Of a stretch of DNA of 64,000 nucleotides, positions 15,094 to 24,261 are shown in pieces. The stretch comes from Phenylobacterium deserti (lineage in GTDB: Bacteria > Pseudomonadota > Alphaproteobacteria > Caulobacterales > Caulobacteraceae). The stretch lies in assembly GCF_003254705.1 (NCBI RefSeq), contig NZ_QFYR01000001.1, positions 1,798,001 through 1,862,000 of the forward strand, given 5' to 3'. The notes below the pieces were generated by a model, which ran no database searches, was not told the origin of the DNA, and was given only the letters and a program-made list of their open reading frames with translations. The translations under genes were made by a program, and so were the position numbers. Position 1 is the stretch's first letter; each line of letters opens with the position of its first letter.

Positions 15094-15861
15094 ATGGAGT
15101 CCTACGCCACAGCCCAACAGGTCTTCGCAGGCGGGCTGATCTTCGCACGTCTGGCGGGGATCATCATGCTCATGCCGGGCGTGGGCGAGGGATTCGTGCC
15201 GCCGCGCGTGCGGCTGGCGTTCGCGTTCGTGTTCGCCCTGGTGCTGTTTCCGGTGATCGGGGGCACGGCGCCCCCCATTCCGCCGCAGGTCAGCGGCGTG
15301 GCCGGCGCGGTGATCAAGGAGACGCTGATCGGCCTGATGATCGGCGGGATCCTGAAGCTGTTCATGGCCTCCCTATCGACGGCGGGGGAGGTGATCTCCA
15401 TCCAGACCACCCTGTCGTTCGCCCAGACGGCCAACCCGGCCATGGGCTCGACCACGCCGACGCTGGGCACCTTCCTGAGCCTGCTGGGCATGGTGCTGAT
15501 CATGTCCACCAACCTCCACCACCTGTTCATCGGGGCGGTGGTGAAGAGCTACAGCCTCTTTCCGTTCGCGCGGGACATCATGGTCAACGATGCGGGCCAG
15601 CTGGCCGTGCAGACGGTGGGCAAGGCCTTTGCGCTGGGGGTGCAGATGTCGGCGCCGGTGCTGGTGTTCGGCTTCATCCTCAATGTCGCCATCGGCCTGG
15701 TCGCGCGGGTGATGCCGCAGTTCCAGGTGTTCTTCGTGGCCGCGCCTCTGTCGGTGCTGCTGGGCCTGTCGATCTTCGCCCTGAGCCTGGGCGTGGTGGG
15801 CATGGTCTGGCTGGACCGCTACCGCGAGATCCTTGCGCCTTTCGGGGTCGGCAATGGCTGA
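15094..15861 (+). CDS. fliR: Flagellar type III export protein FliR
   Basis: This 255-aa polytopic membrane protein of the flagellar export gate assembles with FliP and FliQ. It begins MESYATAQQVFAGGLIFARL and shows the conserved region PGVGEGFVPPRVRLAFAFV near the N-terminus. About six hydrophobic segments follow, including VLVFGFILNVAIGLVARVMP and QVFFVAAPLSVLLGLSIFAL. Length matches the family. Its 3' end overlaps the flhB start by 8 nt, pointing to coupled translation. Confidence 0.96.
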   Translation: MESYATAQQVFAGGLIFARLAGIIMLMPGVGEGFVPPRVRLAFAFVFALVLFPVIGGTAPPIPPQVSGVAGAVIKETLIGLMIGGILKLFMASLSTAGEVISIQTTLSFAQTANPAMGSTTPTLGTFLSLLGMVLIMSTNLHHLFIGAVVKSYSLFPFARDIMVNDAGQLAVQTVGKAFALGVQMSAPVLVFGFILNVAIGLVARVMPQFQVFFVAAPLSVLLGLSIFALSLGVVGMVWLDRYREILAPFGVGNG

Positions 15862-16936
15862 GGAGAACGAAGGCGCTTCCAAAACAGAGGAGCCGACACC
15901 CCAGAAGCTGCAGAAGGCGCGGGAAAAGGGCGACGTCGCCAAGACCCAGGACCTGTCCGGCGTCTTCGTGCTGGCCTCGACGGCGGCGGTGCTGACCGCC
16001 ATGGGCGGCTGGATGTGCCGCAACGTGGCCATCGCCATGCTGCCGTTCCTGGAGCATCCGGACCAATACGTGCTGCACGGCGGCGGCGGTCTGGCTGTGG
16101 CCCGGAAGGCCATGCTGGCCTGCGCGCCGATCATGCTGATCCTGCTGGTGGTCGCCAGCATCGCAGGCGTGGCCGGCCACCTGGTGCAGACCGGCATCAT
16201 GTTCACGCCGGACAAGCTGAAGCCAGACTGGAAGAAGGTCTCGCCCATGGGCGGGCTGAAGCGGATGTTCGGCCTGGACAGCCTGATCCAGTTCGCCCGC
16301 TCGCTGATCAAGGTGGTAATCACCGCCTATGTGGCCTGGTGGGCGGTGAAGCCGCACATGAGCCAGCTGCAGAACCTGGCGGCCCTGGACCCGGCGGCCA
16401 TCCTGCCGTTCTGCGTCCAGATCCTGCGCCGGCTGGTGTTCGCCGTGGTCGGTCTTCTGCTGGTGGTCGCGGCGGCCGACTGGTTCATCCAGAAGCAGCG
16501 CTTCATGGCGCGCATGAAGATGACCAAGGAAGAGGTCAAGGAAGACTACAAGCAGACCGAAGGCGACCCGCACGTCAAAGCCAAGCAGAAGCAGATCCGC
16601 CACGAGAAGGCCCGGCGGCGGATGATGCAGGCGGTGCCCGGCGCCACGGTGGTGGTCATGAACCCGACCCACTACGCCGTGGCGCTGCGCTACAACCAGG
16701 GCGAGGACGCCGCTCCCATCTGCGTGGCCAAGGGCCTAGACGCCCTGGCGCTGAAGATCCGTTCGGTGGCCGAGGAAGCCGGCGTCCCCGTGGTGGAAGA
16801 CCCGCCGCTGGCCCGCGCCCTCTACGCCGCGGTGGAGATCGACGACATGATCCCGCCCGCCCACTACGAAGCCGTGGCCAAGGTCATCGGCTTCATCCTC
16901 AACGCCGGACGCCGTGTCGCGTCGCGGCCGCTGTGA
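15854..16936 (+). CDS. flhB: Flagellar export switch protein FlhB
   Basis: This 360-aa protein of the flagellar export apparatus controls the switch from rod/hook to filament substrates by self-cleavage. The N-terminus has EEPTPQKLQKAREKGDVAKT, four membrane segments follow, and the cytoplasmic domain contains the NPTH autocleavage motif (MNPTHYAVALRY). ATG 15854 lies within the 3' end of fliR (ATGGCTGA overlap). The C-terminal region includes GVPVVEDPPLARALYAAVEI, typical of the cleaved domain. The next gene is cckA, as in Caulobacter. Confidence 0.97.
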   Translation: MAEENEGASKTEEPTPQKLQKAREKGDVAKTQDLSGVFVLASTAAVLTAMGGWMCRNVAIAMLPFLEHPDQYVLHGGGGLAVARKAMLACAPIMLILLVVASIAGVAGHLVQTGIMFTPDKLKPDWKKVSPMGGLKRMFGLDSLIQFARSLIKVVITAYVAWWAVKPHMSQLQNLAALDPAAILPFCVQILRRLVFAVVGLLLVVAAADWFIQKQRFMARMKMTKEEVKEDYKQTEGDPHVKAKQKQIRHEKARRRMMQAVPGATVVVMNPTHYAVALRYNQGEDAAPICVAKGLDALALKIRSVAEEAGVPVVEDPPLARALYAAVEIDDMIPPAHYEAVAKVIGFILNAGRRVASRPL

Positions 16937-16940
16937 GAGA

Positions 16941-19085
16941 ATGCGTATGGTTGATTCGTCGGGCGCACTGTCCGCGCCGGGGGCAAACAGGGAGGCGCAG
17001 TCGCTCGCGATGACTGAGCCGACGTCCAGCAAACGCGCCAAGCGCAAGGTCGACCCGCTGACCGCGGGCGCCGTGCTGTTCTTCCTGCTCGCCGTGGCCT
17101 TCGCCGCGGCGCCCGCCGTGCATGCGGGTCCGACGACCCTGGCCGGCCTGATGCTGCTGATCGGCTTGGCCGGCGTGGCCTGCCTTGGCCTCTTCGTGCT
17201 GCGCGGCTCGGCCGAGCCGGCGCCGGACAGCGAGCCGGGCGCCGACGCCCTGATCCTGGCCCTGTCGGAACCGGCAGCCATTGTCCATCCGGACGGCCGC
17301 ATCCAGGGCTCCAACGCCGCCTGGAAACAGGTCTGCGGGACCGGGCCGCGCCTGCCCAAGTCGGGCCCTTCGGCCGCCAGCCTGTTCGCCGCCTTCACGA
17401 CCGCGCGTCGCGGCGAGGCGGGCCGCGCCTCGCTGCGCGCCAACGGCGGCGAGCACGAGGTGCAGGTCACCGCGCTGGGGACCCGCCGCTTCCTGGTCCG
17501 CATGGGAGGCCATGGCCCAGCGCTGGCTCTGCCGGCCGCCGCCATGGAAGTGATCAACGCCGTCGCCAAGGCCGGCCCGCCGCCGCCCAAGGTGCTGGAC
17601 GCCTTTGCGGCCGCCTCGCCGTTCGGCGCGGCCCTGCTGGAAGGCGAAGACCCGTTTGCGGCCCTGATCGTCGAAGCCAACCCAGCCCTGAAGTCGGTGG
17701 CTGGCGGCGGAGAGAAGGGCCAGGCTTTCGGCGAGCTGATCGAGCCCGCCTCCCGCGCCGACGCCGCCCAGCGACTGGCGGCCGGTGCGGTCGCCGCCCT
17801 GGAAGTGCGGCTGGCGCACGATCCGGCGCGGATCGCGCACCTGTATCTGGCGAAGAGCGACGGGCGCTGGGTCGCTTATCTGGTGGACGTTTCCGACCAG
17901 AAGCAAATCGAGCTGCAGCTGGCCCAGAGCCAAAAGATGCAGGCGATCGGCCAGTTGGCCGGCGGCGTGGCGCACGACTTCAACAATCTGCTGACCGCCA
18001 TCTTCATGCAGCTCGACGTGCTGGCCTCGCGCCACCCGGTGGGCGATCCCTCCTACGAGGGGCTGAACGAAATCCGTCAGACGTCGGCGCGTGCGGCCGA
18101 TCTGGTGCGCAAGCTGCTGGCCTTCTCGCGCAAGCAGACCGTCCAGCGCGAGATCCTCGACCTGGGCGAGCTGATCAGCGAGTTCGAGGTGCTGCTGCGC
18201 CGGGTGCTCTACGAGGACGTGAACCTGTCCACCGAGTATGGCCGCAACCTGCCGCAGGTGCGCGCCGACCGCGGCCAGCTCGAGACGGCCGTCATGAACC
18301 TGGCGGTCAACGCCCGCGACGCCGTGCGCGCGGCCAAGGGCGGCGGCACGGTGAAGATCCGCACCGCCCGCCTTACCCAGGAGCAGGCGCGGGACATGGG
18401 CTATCCCGGCGCGGTGGGCGACCAGGCGCTGATCGAGGTCAGCGACGACGGCCCCGGCATCCCGCCGGACCTGCGCGAGAAGATCTTCGAGCCGTTCTTC
18501 ACCACCAAGCCGGTGGGCGAGGGCACGGGCCTGGGCCTCGCCACCGTGTACGGCATCGTCAAGCAGTCGGACGGCTTCATCGGCCTGGAGTCCAGGCTAG
18601 GCGAGGGCACGGCGTTCCGGATCTTCCTGCCGGTCCATCACCAGGACGCCTCTGTGGTTCCCGCCTCGCAGCCGGCGGCGCCCAAGCGCCCGGTGGCGCG
18701 CGACCTGTCCGGCGCGGGCCGCATCCTGTTCGTGGAGGACGAGGACGCGGTGCGCGGCGTCGCCGCCAAGCTGCTGCGCGCCCGCGGCTACGAAGTGATC
18801 GAGGCGGCGAGCGGCGAGGAAGCCCTGGAGCTTGCCGAGGAGCACGCCGGCGAGATCGACCTGATGATCTCCGACGTGGTGATGCCCGGCATGCAGGGAC
18901 CTGACCTGCTGAAGCAGGCTCGCCAGTACCTTAACGGCGCGCCGGTGATGTTCATCTCCGGCTATGCGGAGTCGGAGTTCTCGGACCTGCTGGAAGGCGA
19001 GACCAACGTCTCGTTCCTGCCCAAGCCGATCGACATCAAGACCCTGGCCGAGCGGGTGAAGCAGGAGCTTCAGAAGGCGGCTTAA
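16941..19085 (+). CDS. cckA: Cell-cycle hybrid sensor kinase CckA
   Basis: The product is about 714 aa. Two N-terminal membrane segments (near residues 40-85) are followed by PAS-like regions and a HisKA domain with GGVAHDFNNLLTAI (His345). HATPase boxes follow (NLAVNARDAV, DDGPGIPPD, GTGLGLATVYG). A C-terminal receiver completes it (LFVEDEDAVR, Asp645 in LMISDVVMPG, Lys in FLPKPID). In Caulobacter CckA drives phosphorylation of CtrA and CpdR through ChpT, and its gene likewise follows flhB. Starts at ATG 16941 or 16947 just past flhB, or ATG 17010, are all possible. Confidence 0.95.
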   Translation: MRMVDSSGALSAPGANREAQSLAMTEPTSSKRAKRKVDPLTAGAVLFFLLAVAFAAAPAVHAGPTTLAGLMLLIGLAGVACLGLFVLRGSAEPAPDSEPGADALILALSEPAAIVHPDGRIQGSNAAWKQVCGTGPRLPKSGPSAASLFAAFTTARRGEAGRASLRANGGEHEVQVTALGTRRFLVRMGGHGPALALPAAAMEVINAVAKAGPPPPKVLDAFAAASPFGAALLEGEDPFAALIVEANPALKSVAGGGEKGQAFGELIEPASRADAAQRLAAGAVAALEVRLAHDPARIAHLYLAKSDGRWVAYLVDVSDQKQIELQLAQSQKMQAIGQLAGGVAHDFNNLLTAIFMQLDVLASRHPVGDPSYEGLNEIRQTSARAADLVRKLLAFSRKQTVQREILDLGELISEFEVLLRRVLYEDVNLSTEYGRNLPQVRADRGQLETAVMNLAVNARDAVRAAKGGGTVKIRTARLTQEQARDMGYPGAVGDQALIEVSDDGPGIPPDLREKIFEPFFTTKPVGEGTGLGLATVYGIVKQSDGFIGLESRLGEGTAFRIFLPVHHQDASVVPASQPAAPKRPVARDLSGAGRILFVEDEDAVRGVAAKLLRARGYEVIEAASGEEALELAEEHAGEIDLMISDVVMPGMQGPDLLKQARQYLNGAPVMFISGYAESEFSDLLEGETNVSFLPKPIDIKTLAERVKQELQKAA

Positions 19086-19098
19086 GGCGGCGTTGGCC

Positions 19099-19129
19099 GA
19101 CCTCGGAGGGCTTGCTGCCGCCCGAGGTC
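19099..19129. terminator. Hairpin between convergent genes cckA and the TPR-like gene
   Basis: GACCTCGG (19099-19106) and CCGAGGTC (19122-19129) form an 8-bp perfect stem with a 15-nt loop, 14 bp after the cckA stop and 12 bp before the stop of the facing gene. On the plus strand it is followed by GCGCTCGTCTTT, a poor T-tract. Confidence 0.4.
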
Positions 19130-19140
19130 GCGCTCGTCTT

Positions 19141-20607
19141 TCAATAGAATTCCGTCAGGGCGGCGCCGTGCAGCGGCAGCTCGCTAGTCCGCCCCACAGC
19201 GGCGACGGCGGCCTTTAAAGCGGGATCGGCTCGCACCTGATCGAGGCGCGCCGCCAGCTTGAGGTCAAACGCGGCACGCTGATCCGGCTTGAACCGGCTG
19301 AGCTCGAACAGGGCGGCCCGACGCTGGTCCGGATCCTTCAGGCGGCGTGCGTAGATCGCCACAGCCGCGGCGGTGTCGCCCGCGCAAAGCTGCGCCTTCA
19401 CCGCGGCGGTTGGATCGTCCGCTTCATGGGCGACGGTGTAGGCGAGTTGTTCTCGAAGGCTGGCGGCCTCGCCGAGCTGCGCATAGGCGCAGGCGCGTTC
19501 GGCACGGACCCAGATCGAGGCATACGAACTGAGCTCGCCTTCGGCCGACCCGAACGGCTTCAGAGCATCCAGCGCCTCTTGCGGGCGGCCGGCCGCGTTG
19601 AGCAGGAGCGCGAGATTGACGGACTGGATGACGTTGGGCTTGCCGCGTTCCGGCCGCGCCGCAAACACCCGCATGGTCGTGACCGCCTCGTCCGTACGCC
19701 CGAGTGCGTAGAGGGTCATGGCCTTGTCATTGCCAACCCAGTTGTATTCGGCGTCCTCCGTGGAGTTAGGTCGGGCCAGCCAGCCGGAGATCAGCGCAAG
19801 CGCCTCGTCCAGGCGGCCCAAGGCGCGCAGGTCAGTGCTCAAGGCCAGCAGATTTTCGGCGGAGGGTTCACTACCGAAAGCGGCCTGATGGGCCTGCAAT
19901 GAGGCCGCCGTCGCGGTAGCCACGTCGTAACGTTTGCGGTCCATTGCGACGAAGTCGTCGAACCGCTTATCGAGGCTAAGCTTCGTGAGGGAGGTCGCGC
20001 CAACCACCCGTTTGGCGGCGCCCCAGGCGCGCGAGGCGTCACCGCCGGCGGCCAGACGCTCAGAGTAGAGAATCCAAAGATCGTCAGCGGCCCCGTACTG
20101 CTCGCTGTTCCAGCCAGCGGTCATAAGCGCGGCCATGTAGCGCTGGAATTCGGCGGGGTGATCTGCCAGCTCGAAGCCGAACACGACCGCGACGTCGTCG
20201 ATGAGCAGGGCGAACGTACCGTCATCAGCGAGACTGGCGGCGCGCTCGATGGACTGCAGGGCGTCGGCGCGATCGCGGGCGGCGGCGGCCGCGTAAACGA
20301 ACCGTGTGGCCCAGGCCAAGGACGAGGCGTCCGGAAATGCCGTCGCTTTGCGCGACCACTCCACGCCGTTGTCGATGTCGCACATCGCCAGGGTGGTCAA
20401 AGCGGTCGATTGCTGGGCGCTTGTGAGTTGCTCGAAGCCGCGCCGGCCCACGAGCCGTTTCAGTGCGGCGACGTCGCAGCCCTTGGTTCTGACGGCCTGA
20501 ATGACCCGCGTCGCTTCGGCTTCGAAGGAGCGATCGGCCTGCGCGTGCGCAGCGGTCGCGCAAAGTAGCAGGCCGCTCGCAGCAGCGGCCACAATCACAG
20601 ATTTCAC
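19141..20607 (-). CDS. Exported TPR-like repeat protein
   Basis: The 488-aa protein has a signal peptide (KSVIVAAAASGLLLCATAAHA) and then only helical repeats. Several resemble tetratricopeptide units, e.g. LGRLDEALALISGWLARPNS, LGRTDEAVTTMRVFAARPER and AGRPQEALDALKPFGSAEGE. TPR proteins serve as protein-binding scaffolds; no catalytic motif is seen. GTG 20607 is preceded by GGGGGAGCTT at good spacing, and I prefer it to the longer frame to 20646. It is convergent with cckA, and nothing links it functionally to the flagellar/cell-cycle genes. Confidence 0.75.
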   Translation of the reverse strand: MKSVIVAAAASGLLLCATAAHAQADRSFEAEATRVIQAVRTKGCDVAALKRLVGRRGFEQLTSAQQSTALTTLAMCDIDNGVEWSRKATAFPDASSLAWATRFVYAAAAARDRADALQSIERAASLADDGTFALLIDDVAVVFGFELADHPAEFQRYMAALMTAGWNSEQYGAADDLWILYSERLAAGGDASRAWGAAKRVVGATSLTKLSLDKRFDDFVAMDRKRYDVATATAASLQAHQAAFGSEPSAENLLALSTDLRALGRLDEALALISGWLARPNSTEDAEYNWVGNDKAMTLYALGRTDEAVTTMRVFAARPERGKPNVIQSVNLALLLNAAGRPQEALDALKPFGSAEGELSSYASIWVRAERACAYAQLGEAASLREQLAYTVAHEADDPTAAVKAQLCAGDTAAAVAIYARRLKDPDQRRAALFELSRFKPDQRAAFDLKLAARLDQVRADPALKAAVAAVGRTSELPLHGAALTEFY

Positions 20608-20756
20608 CGGTAAGCTCCCCCAAATACGGCGTGCATCCTGCCGCAACAGGCGCAGGAGGCCAAGGTGCAGCTCGGGCGTTCCAAGGGCCGAGCGCCGCGA
20701 GCACCCCGCCTGGCCGGGGCGCTGGCCAGCGGACTGATCTCGCAGATCGTGGGCCG

Positions 20757-21959
20757 CTAAGCCTCTAGGCGGCGCAGGGCGCCTTGCGCCGCCGCCACGC
20801 CGGTAGCGAAGCTGGCCTGGAGGAGGTAGCCGCCCGTCGGCGCTTCCCAGTCCAGCATCTCGCCGGCCACGAAGACGCCAGGGCGGGCGGAGAGCATCAG
20901 GTCCGCGTCGACGGCCTCCAGAGCCACGCCCCCGGCGCTGGAGATCGCCCGGTCCAGGCCTTGGACACCGGTGAGCTTCAGGGGCGCGGCCTTGATGGCG
21001 CGGGCCAGGGGGCCGGGTTCGGCGGGTAGCTGAACGCCATGAGCCTCGCGCAGAAGGCTGATCTCCAGGGGCGAGAGGCCGGCGGCCTTGCGCAGAAAGG
21101 TGGCGAGGCTCTGGCCGCGGCGTTCAACCGCCAGCCTGGACGTGAGCTTCTGAACCGTGAGGTCGGGCCGCAGGTCGATTTCGAGCATGCCGGCGCCGTT
21201 CGCGACCGCTTCGCGCAAGGCGGCGGAGATGGCGTAGACGGCGCCGCCTTCCAGGCCGTAGCGCGTGACCACGGTCTCGCCGAGCACGGAGGCGCCGCCG
21301 CCGGACAGGCGCACGTTCTTCAGTGGCTGGCCCTCGAAGCGCGAGAGCAGGACGTCGCTCCAGGGGACGTTGACCCCCATGTTGCTGGGCTGGAACGGCG
21401 TCACCGCGACGCCTTCGTCCTGCAGAAGGCCGGCCCAGGCGCCGTCAGACCCGAGCCTTGGCCAGCTGGCGCCGCCCAGGGCCAGGATGGTGATGTCGGG
21501 CCGCACGGCCTGCCCATCGATCTGCAGGGCGCCGTCCTGCGTCCAGCCTTGCCAGGCCGCCCGGGTGCGAACCTGCACGCCCCGGCCGTCCAGGCGCCGC
21601 AGCCAGGCGCGCAGCAGCGGAGAGGCCTTCAGCGCCTTGGGGAAGACACGCCCGCTGGTGCCGGTGAACAGGGGCTGGCCCAGATCCTCCGCCCAGGCCA
21701 TCAGGGCGGCGGGCGGAAAGGCTTCCAGAAGAGGGCGCAGGCGCGGGGCGGCCGCGCCGTAGCGCGCCACGAAAGCCTCGAAATCCTCCGAATGCGTGAG
21801 ATTGAGCCCGCCGCGCCCGGCCATCAGCAGCTTGCGCCCGACCGAGGGCATCTTCTCGTAGACCGTCACGGCCACCTCGGCGTTCGCCAGGACTTCCGCC
21901 GCCATCAGGCCCGCCGGGCCGCCGCCGATCACCGCCGCCGTCTTCATGTCGGGGCACAT
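20757..21959 (-). CDS. HI0933-like FAD-dependent oxidoreductase (TIGR03862-type)
   Basis: The 400-aa flavoprotein begins MCPDMKTAAVIGGGPAGLMA, with a GxGxxG dinucleotide-binding motif (GGGPAG). Other family features are VGRKLLMAGRGGLNLTHSED, TGTSGRVFPKALKASPLLRA, ALGGASWPRLGSDG and the C-terminal FAD loop AGEMLDWEAPTGGYLLQASF. This family (HI0933/BaiN-like) has mostly unknown substrates. ATG 21959 has GGAG six bases upstream; a GTG at 21971 and ATG 21947 are alternatives. It is a single gene, divergent from the glutathione transferase. Confidence 0.88.
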   Translation of the reverse strand: MCPDMKTAAVIGGGPAGLMAAEVLANAEVAVTVYEKMPSVGRKLLMAGRGGLNLTHSEDFEAFVARYGAAAPRLRPLLEAFPPAALMAWAEDLGQPLFTGTSGRVFPKALKASPLLRAWLRRLDGRGVQVRTRAAWQGWTQDGALQIDGQAVRPDITILALGGASWPRLGSDGAWAGLLQDEGVAVTPFQPSNMGVNVPWSDVLLSRFEGQPLKNVRLSGGGASVLGETVVTRYGLEGGAVYAISAALREAVANGAGMLEIDLRPDLTVQKLTSRLAVERRGQSLATFLRKAAGLSPLEISLLREAHGVQLPAEPGPLARAIKAAPLKLTGVQGLDRAISSAGGVALEAVDADLMLSARPGVFVAGEMLDWEAPTGGYLLQASFATGVAAAQGALRRLEA

Positions 21960-22130
21960 AGCCTGCTCCACGCCCCAAGTCGCGAACTACGCGGATCCGC
22001 AGCGCAGATGGGGATCGCCTGTCCGCCCACAAATCGAAGACCGATGTTCGCCAGCTGCTGACAGAAGGCTGTCAGCAGCCCATGATTAGGCTCTCAGCAT
22101 CTTCCCCGAAGCACCTGAGGAGCAGCTGTC

Positions 22131-22769
22131 ATGTCCCGCGATCTCGTCTTCTACACCAACCCCATGTCGCGCGGCCGGATCGTGCGCTGGATGCTGGAAG
22201 AGGTGGGCCAGCCTTACGACACCCAGATCCTCGACTGGCCGCAGATGAAGGCCGCCGAGTACAAGGCCATCAACCCGATGGGCAAGGTGCCGGCCATCCG
22301 GCACGGCGAGGTGGTGATCACCGAATGCGCGGCCATCTGCGCCTATCTGGCCGACGCCTTTCCGCAGGCCGGGCTCGCGCCCGCGCCGCAGGATCCGAAC
22401 CGGGGCGCGTATTATCGCTGGCTGTTCTTCGCGGCCGGCCCCCTGGAGGCGGCCGTGGTCAACAAGGCTCTCGGCGTCGAGGTCCCGGCGGACAAGCGCG
22501 GCTTGGCCGGCTACGGCTGCTACGAGGACGTCATGGACACCCTGGAGCAGGCGGTTTGGGACGGCGGCTGGCTGGCCGGCGACCATTTCACGGCGGCGGA
22601 CCTTTATGTCGGCTCGCACCTGGCCTGGGGCCTGCAGTGGGGCACGATCGAGAAGCGGGCGGCGTTCGAGAAGTTTGCCCAGAAGGCTACCGCTCGTCCC
22701 GCCGCCGAGCGGGCGCGGGAGCTGGACGACGCCCTCATCCCCGCGCACCAGCCTGAACCGGCTGAATAA
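22131..22769 (+). CDS. Glutathione S-transferase family protein
   Basis: The 212-aa cytosolic protein has a thioredoxin-like N-terminal domain (LVFYTNPMSRGRIVRWML; NPMGKVPAIRHGEVVITECA) and an all-helical C-terminal domain (GGWLAGDHFTAADLYVGSHL). Ser13 in the NPMSRGR loop is the likely thiol-activating residue. It would conjugate glutathione to an unknown electrophile. ATG 22131 has GAGGAGC upstream. Its last 35 bases overlap the 3' end of the VOC gene on the other strand. Confidence 0.92.
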   Translation: MSRDLVFYTNPMSRGRIVRWMLEEVGQPYDTQILDWPQMKAAEYKAINPMGKVPAIRHGEVVITECAAICAYLADAFPQAGLAPAPQDPNRGAYYRWLFFAAGPLEAAVVNKALGVEVPADKRGLAGYGCYEDVMDTLEQAVWDGGWLAGDHFTAADLYVGSHLAWGLQWGTIEKRAAFEKFAQKATARPAAERARELDDALIPAHQPEPAE

Positions 22770-23136
22770 GGTCCCACCGGTTGCCGTAGAGATCCTCGAA
22801 CACCGCCACGCTGCCGTAGGGCTCGTGGCGGGGCGTTTCGAGGAAGCGCACGCCGGCCGCGCTCATGCGGGCGTGGTCGGCGGCGAAATCGTCGGTTTCC
22901 AGAAACAGGAAGACGCGCCCGCCGGCCTGATCGCCGATGCGGGCCTTCTGTTCGGGGCCGCTGGCGCGGGCCAGCAGCAGACCGCCTTGCGACCCCTTAG
23001 GGCGGACCACCACCCAGCGCTTGTCCGGACCCATGGCGGTGTCCTCTGCGAGTTCGAAGCCGACCTTGCCGACATAGAAGTCGATGGCCTCGTCATAGTC
23101 GCGGACCAGCAGGGCGGTGAGGCTGAGGCGGGACAT
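22735..23136 (-). CDS. VOC-family (glyoxalase/dioxygenase superfamily) protein
   Basis: The 133-aa protein has a single vicinal-oxygen-chelate fold: MSRLSLTALLVRDYDEAIDF opens the first beta-alpha-beta-beta-beta unit, and FLETDDFAADHARMSAAGVR with SVAVFEDLYGNRWDLIQP the second. The C-terminal motif EDLYGNRWDL is typical. The usual N-terminal metal His is not obvious, so enzymatic activity is uncertain. ATG 23136 has GGAG nine bases upstream. It follows the LysR gene by 14 bp on the same strand, so the two are probably co-transcribed. Confidence 0.85.
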   Translation of the reverse strand: MSRLSLTALLVRDYDEAIDFYVGKVGFELAEDTAMGPDKRWVVVRPKGSQGGLLLARASGPEQKARIGDQAGGRVFLFLETDDFAADHARMSAAGVRFLETPRHEPYGSVAVFEDLYGNRWDLIQPVQAGARG

Positions 23137-23150
23137 GGCGGCAGGCTCCA

Positions 23151-24095
23151 TCAGATGGCGGCGCCGGCTTGGCGGATCAGCTCGCGCATCCAGGCGATCG
23201 CCGGCTCGACGGCCCGGTCGCGGAGGAAGACGAGGTTCACCGGCACCGGCTGGGACGGGTAGGGCGGCTCGATCAGCTTCACCCGGCCGGTCTCCGCGGC
23301 CAGCTGGGCGAGCCTGCGGGGCGCGATGGCCACCAGCAGGGTGCGGCTCGCGATGGACAGGGCCGAATAGGTGTCGGGCGCGGTGACCCCCACCTGACGG
23401 GTGAGCCCCGCCGCGTTCAGCGCGGCTTCAAAGGCGCCGCCGTCGATCCAGCTGGCCTTGGTCACGAGGTCGGGGCGCTCGTCGGGGCCGAGCCCCGGAA
23501 GCTGGCGCGAGATGGTGACGTGCGGATAGGAGACCAGCGCTTCGAGGCTGACCTCCGGCAGGGCGGCCAGCGGGTGGTCGGCGCGGACCACCCAGCAGAG
23601 GGTCTCCTCCAGCACCGGCTCGCGGGCGAAGCGGTCCGGCGCGGCGACCACCCCGCCCAGGATGAAGTCCACCCGGCGGGTGTCCAGGCGATCCAGGACG
23701 TCGGGCAGAAGCTCCTGCAGCACCACCTCGGCGCGGGGCGCGATCTGGGCCATGCGGCTGGCGATCTCCGGTCCCAGGACCGTGGCGGAGTAGGCGCCCG
23801 CCACCAGCACGAAGCGCCGCTCGGTGGTGGAGGGATCGAAATCCTGCGGCGATACGGCGGCTTGAAGCTGGTTCAGGGCGGCATGCACCTGGGCGCCCAT
23901 CTCCAAAGCGCGAGGCGTCGGCTGCATGCCGTTGGGGCCGCGCACGAAGAGCTCGTCACCGAGGGAATAGCGGAGGCGGTTCAGCGCGTGGCTCACCGCC
24001 GATTGGGTTAGCCCCAGGCGCGCGCCGGCGCGGGTGACGCTGCGCTCCTCCAGCAGCACATCGAAGACCCTCAGAAGGTTGAGGTCGGGCAGCAA
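23151..24095 (-). CDS. LysR-family transcriptional regulator
   Basis: The 314-aa regulator has an N-terminal helix-turn-helix (NLLRVFDVLLEERSVTRAGA, then RLGLTQSAVSHALNRLRYSL) and a substrate-binding-like effector domain (FVLVAGAYSATVLGPEIASR onward). The frame has a stop just upstream, so TTG 24095 is the first possible start; GGAG lies about 10 bases before it. It is divergent from the efflux operon starting at 24262, the usual arrangement for a LysR protein and its target. Effector is unknown. Confidence 0.9.
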   Translation of the reverse strand: MLPDLNLLRVFDVLLEERSVTRAGARLGLTQSAVSHALNRLRYSLGDELFVRGPNGMQPTPRALEMGAQVHAALNQLQAAVSPQDFDPSTTERRFVLVAGAYSATVLGPEIASRMAQIAPRAEVVLQELLPDVLDRLDTRRVDFILGGVVAAPDRFAREPVLEETLCWVVRADHPLAALPEVSLEALVSYPHVTISRQLPGLGPDERPDLVTKASWIDGGAFEAALNAAGLTRQVGVTAPDTYSALSIASRTLLVAIAPRRLAQLAAETGRVKLIEPPYPSQPVPVNLVFLRDRAVEPAIAWMRELIRQAGAAI

Positions 24096-24112
24096 GGATC
24101 ATGTACTCCGTT

Positions 24113-24134
24113 CATATGCTGCGTGACCACATAT
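24113..24134. promoter_or_regulatory. Candidate LysR-type operator between regulator and efflux operon
   Basis: ATATG (24114-24118) and CATAT (24130-24134) are inverted arms separated by 11 bases, fitting the T-N11-A pattern of LysR-type boxes. The site is 18 bp upstream of the LysR start and about 128 bp upstream of the efflux genes. Binding is inferred from position and pattern. Confidence 0.45.
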
Positions 24135-24261
24135 CATTTGGATCATCGGCGTACCGCAACTATCTGGCCCGCTGAGGGGAGAACACCGGGCGCGCCTTGG
24201 CGGGCGCCGGCGGTCCCCCGTCCATTCGTACAAACCAGAACCTCCAGAGAGGGCTCGCCTC

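Noticed and set aside
20614..20760. Plus-strand open frame ending GLISQIVGR followed by TAA
   Set aside because: Looked like a gene remnant with a plausible C-terminus, but it is only about 48 codons, has no start or family match, and the gap is the normal leader of the TPR-like gene.
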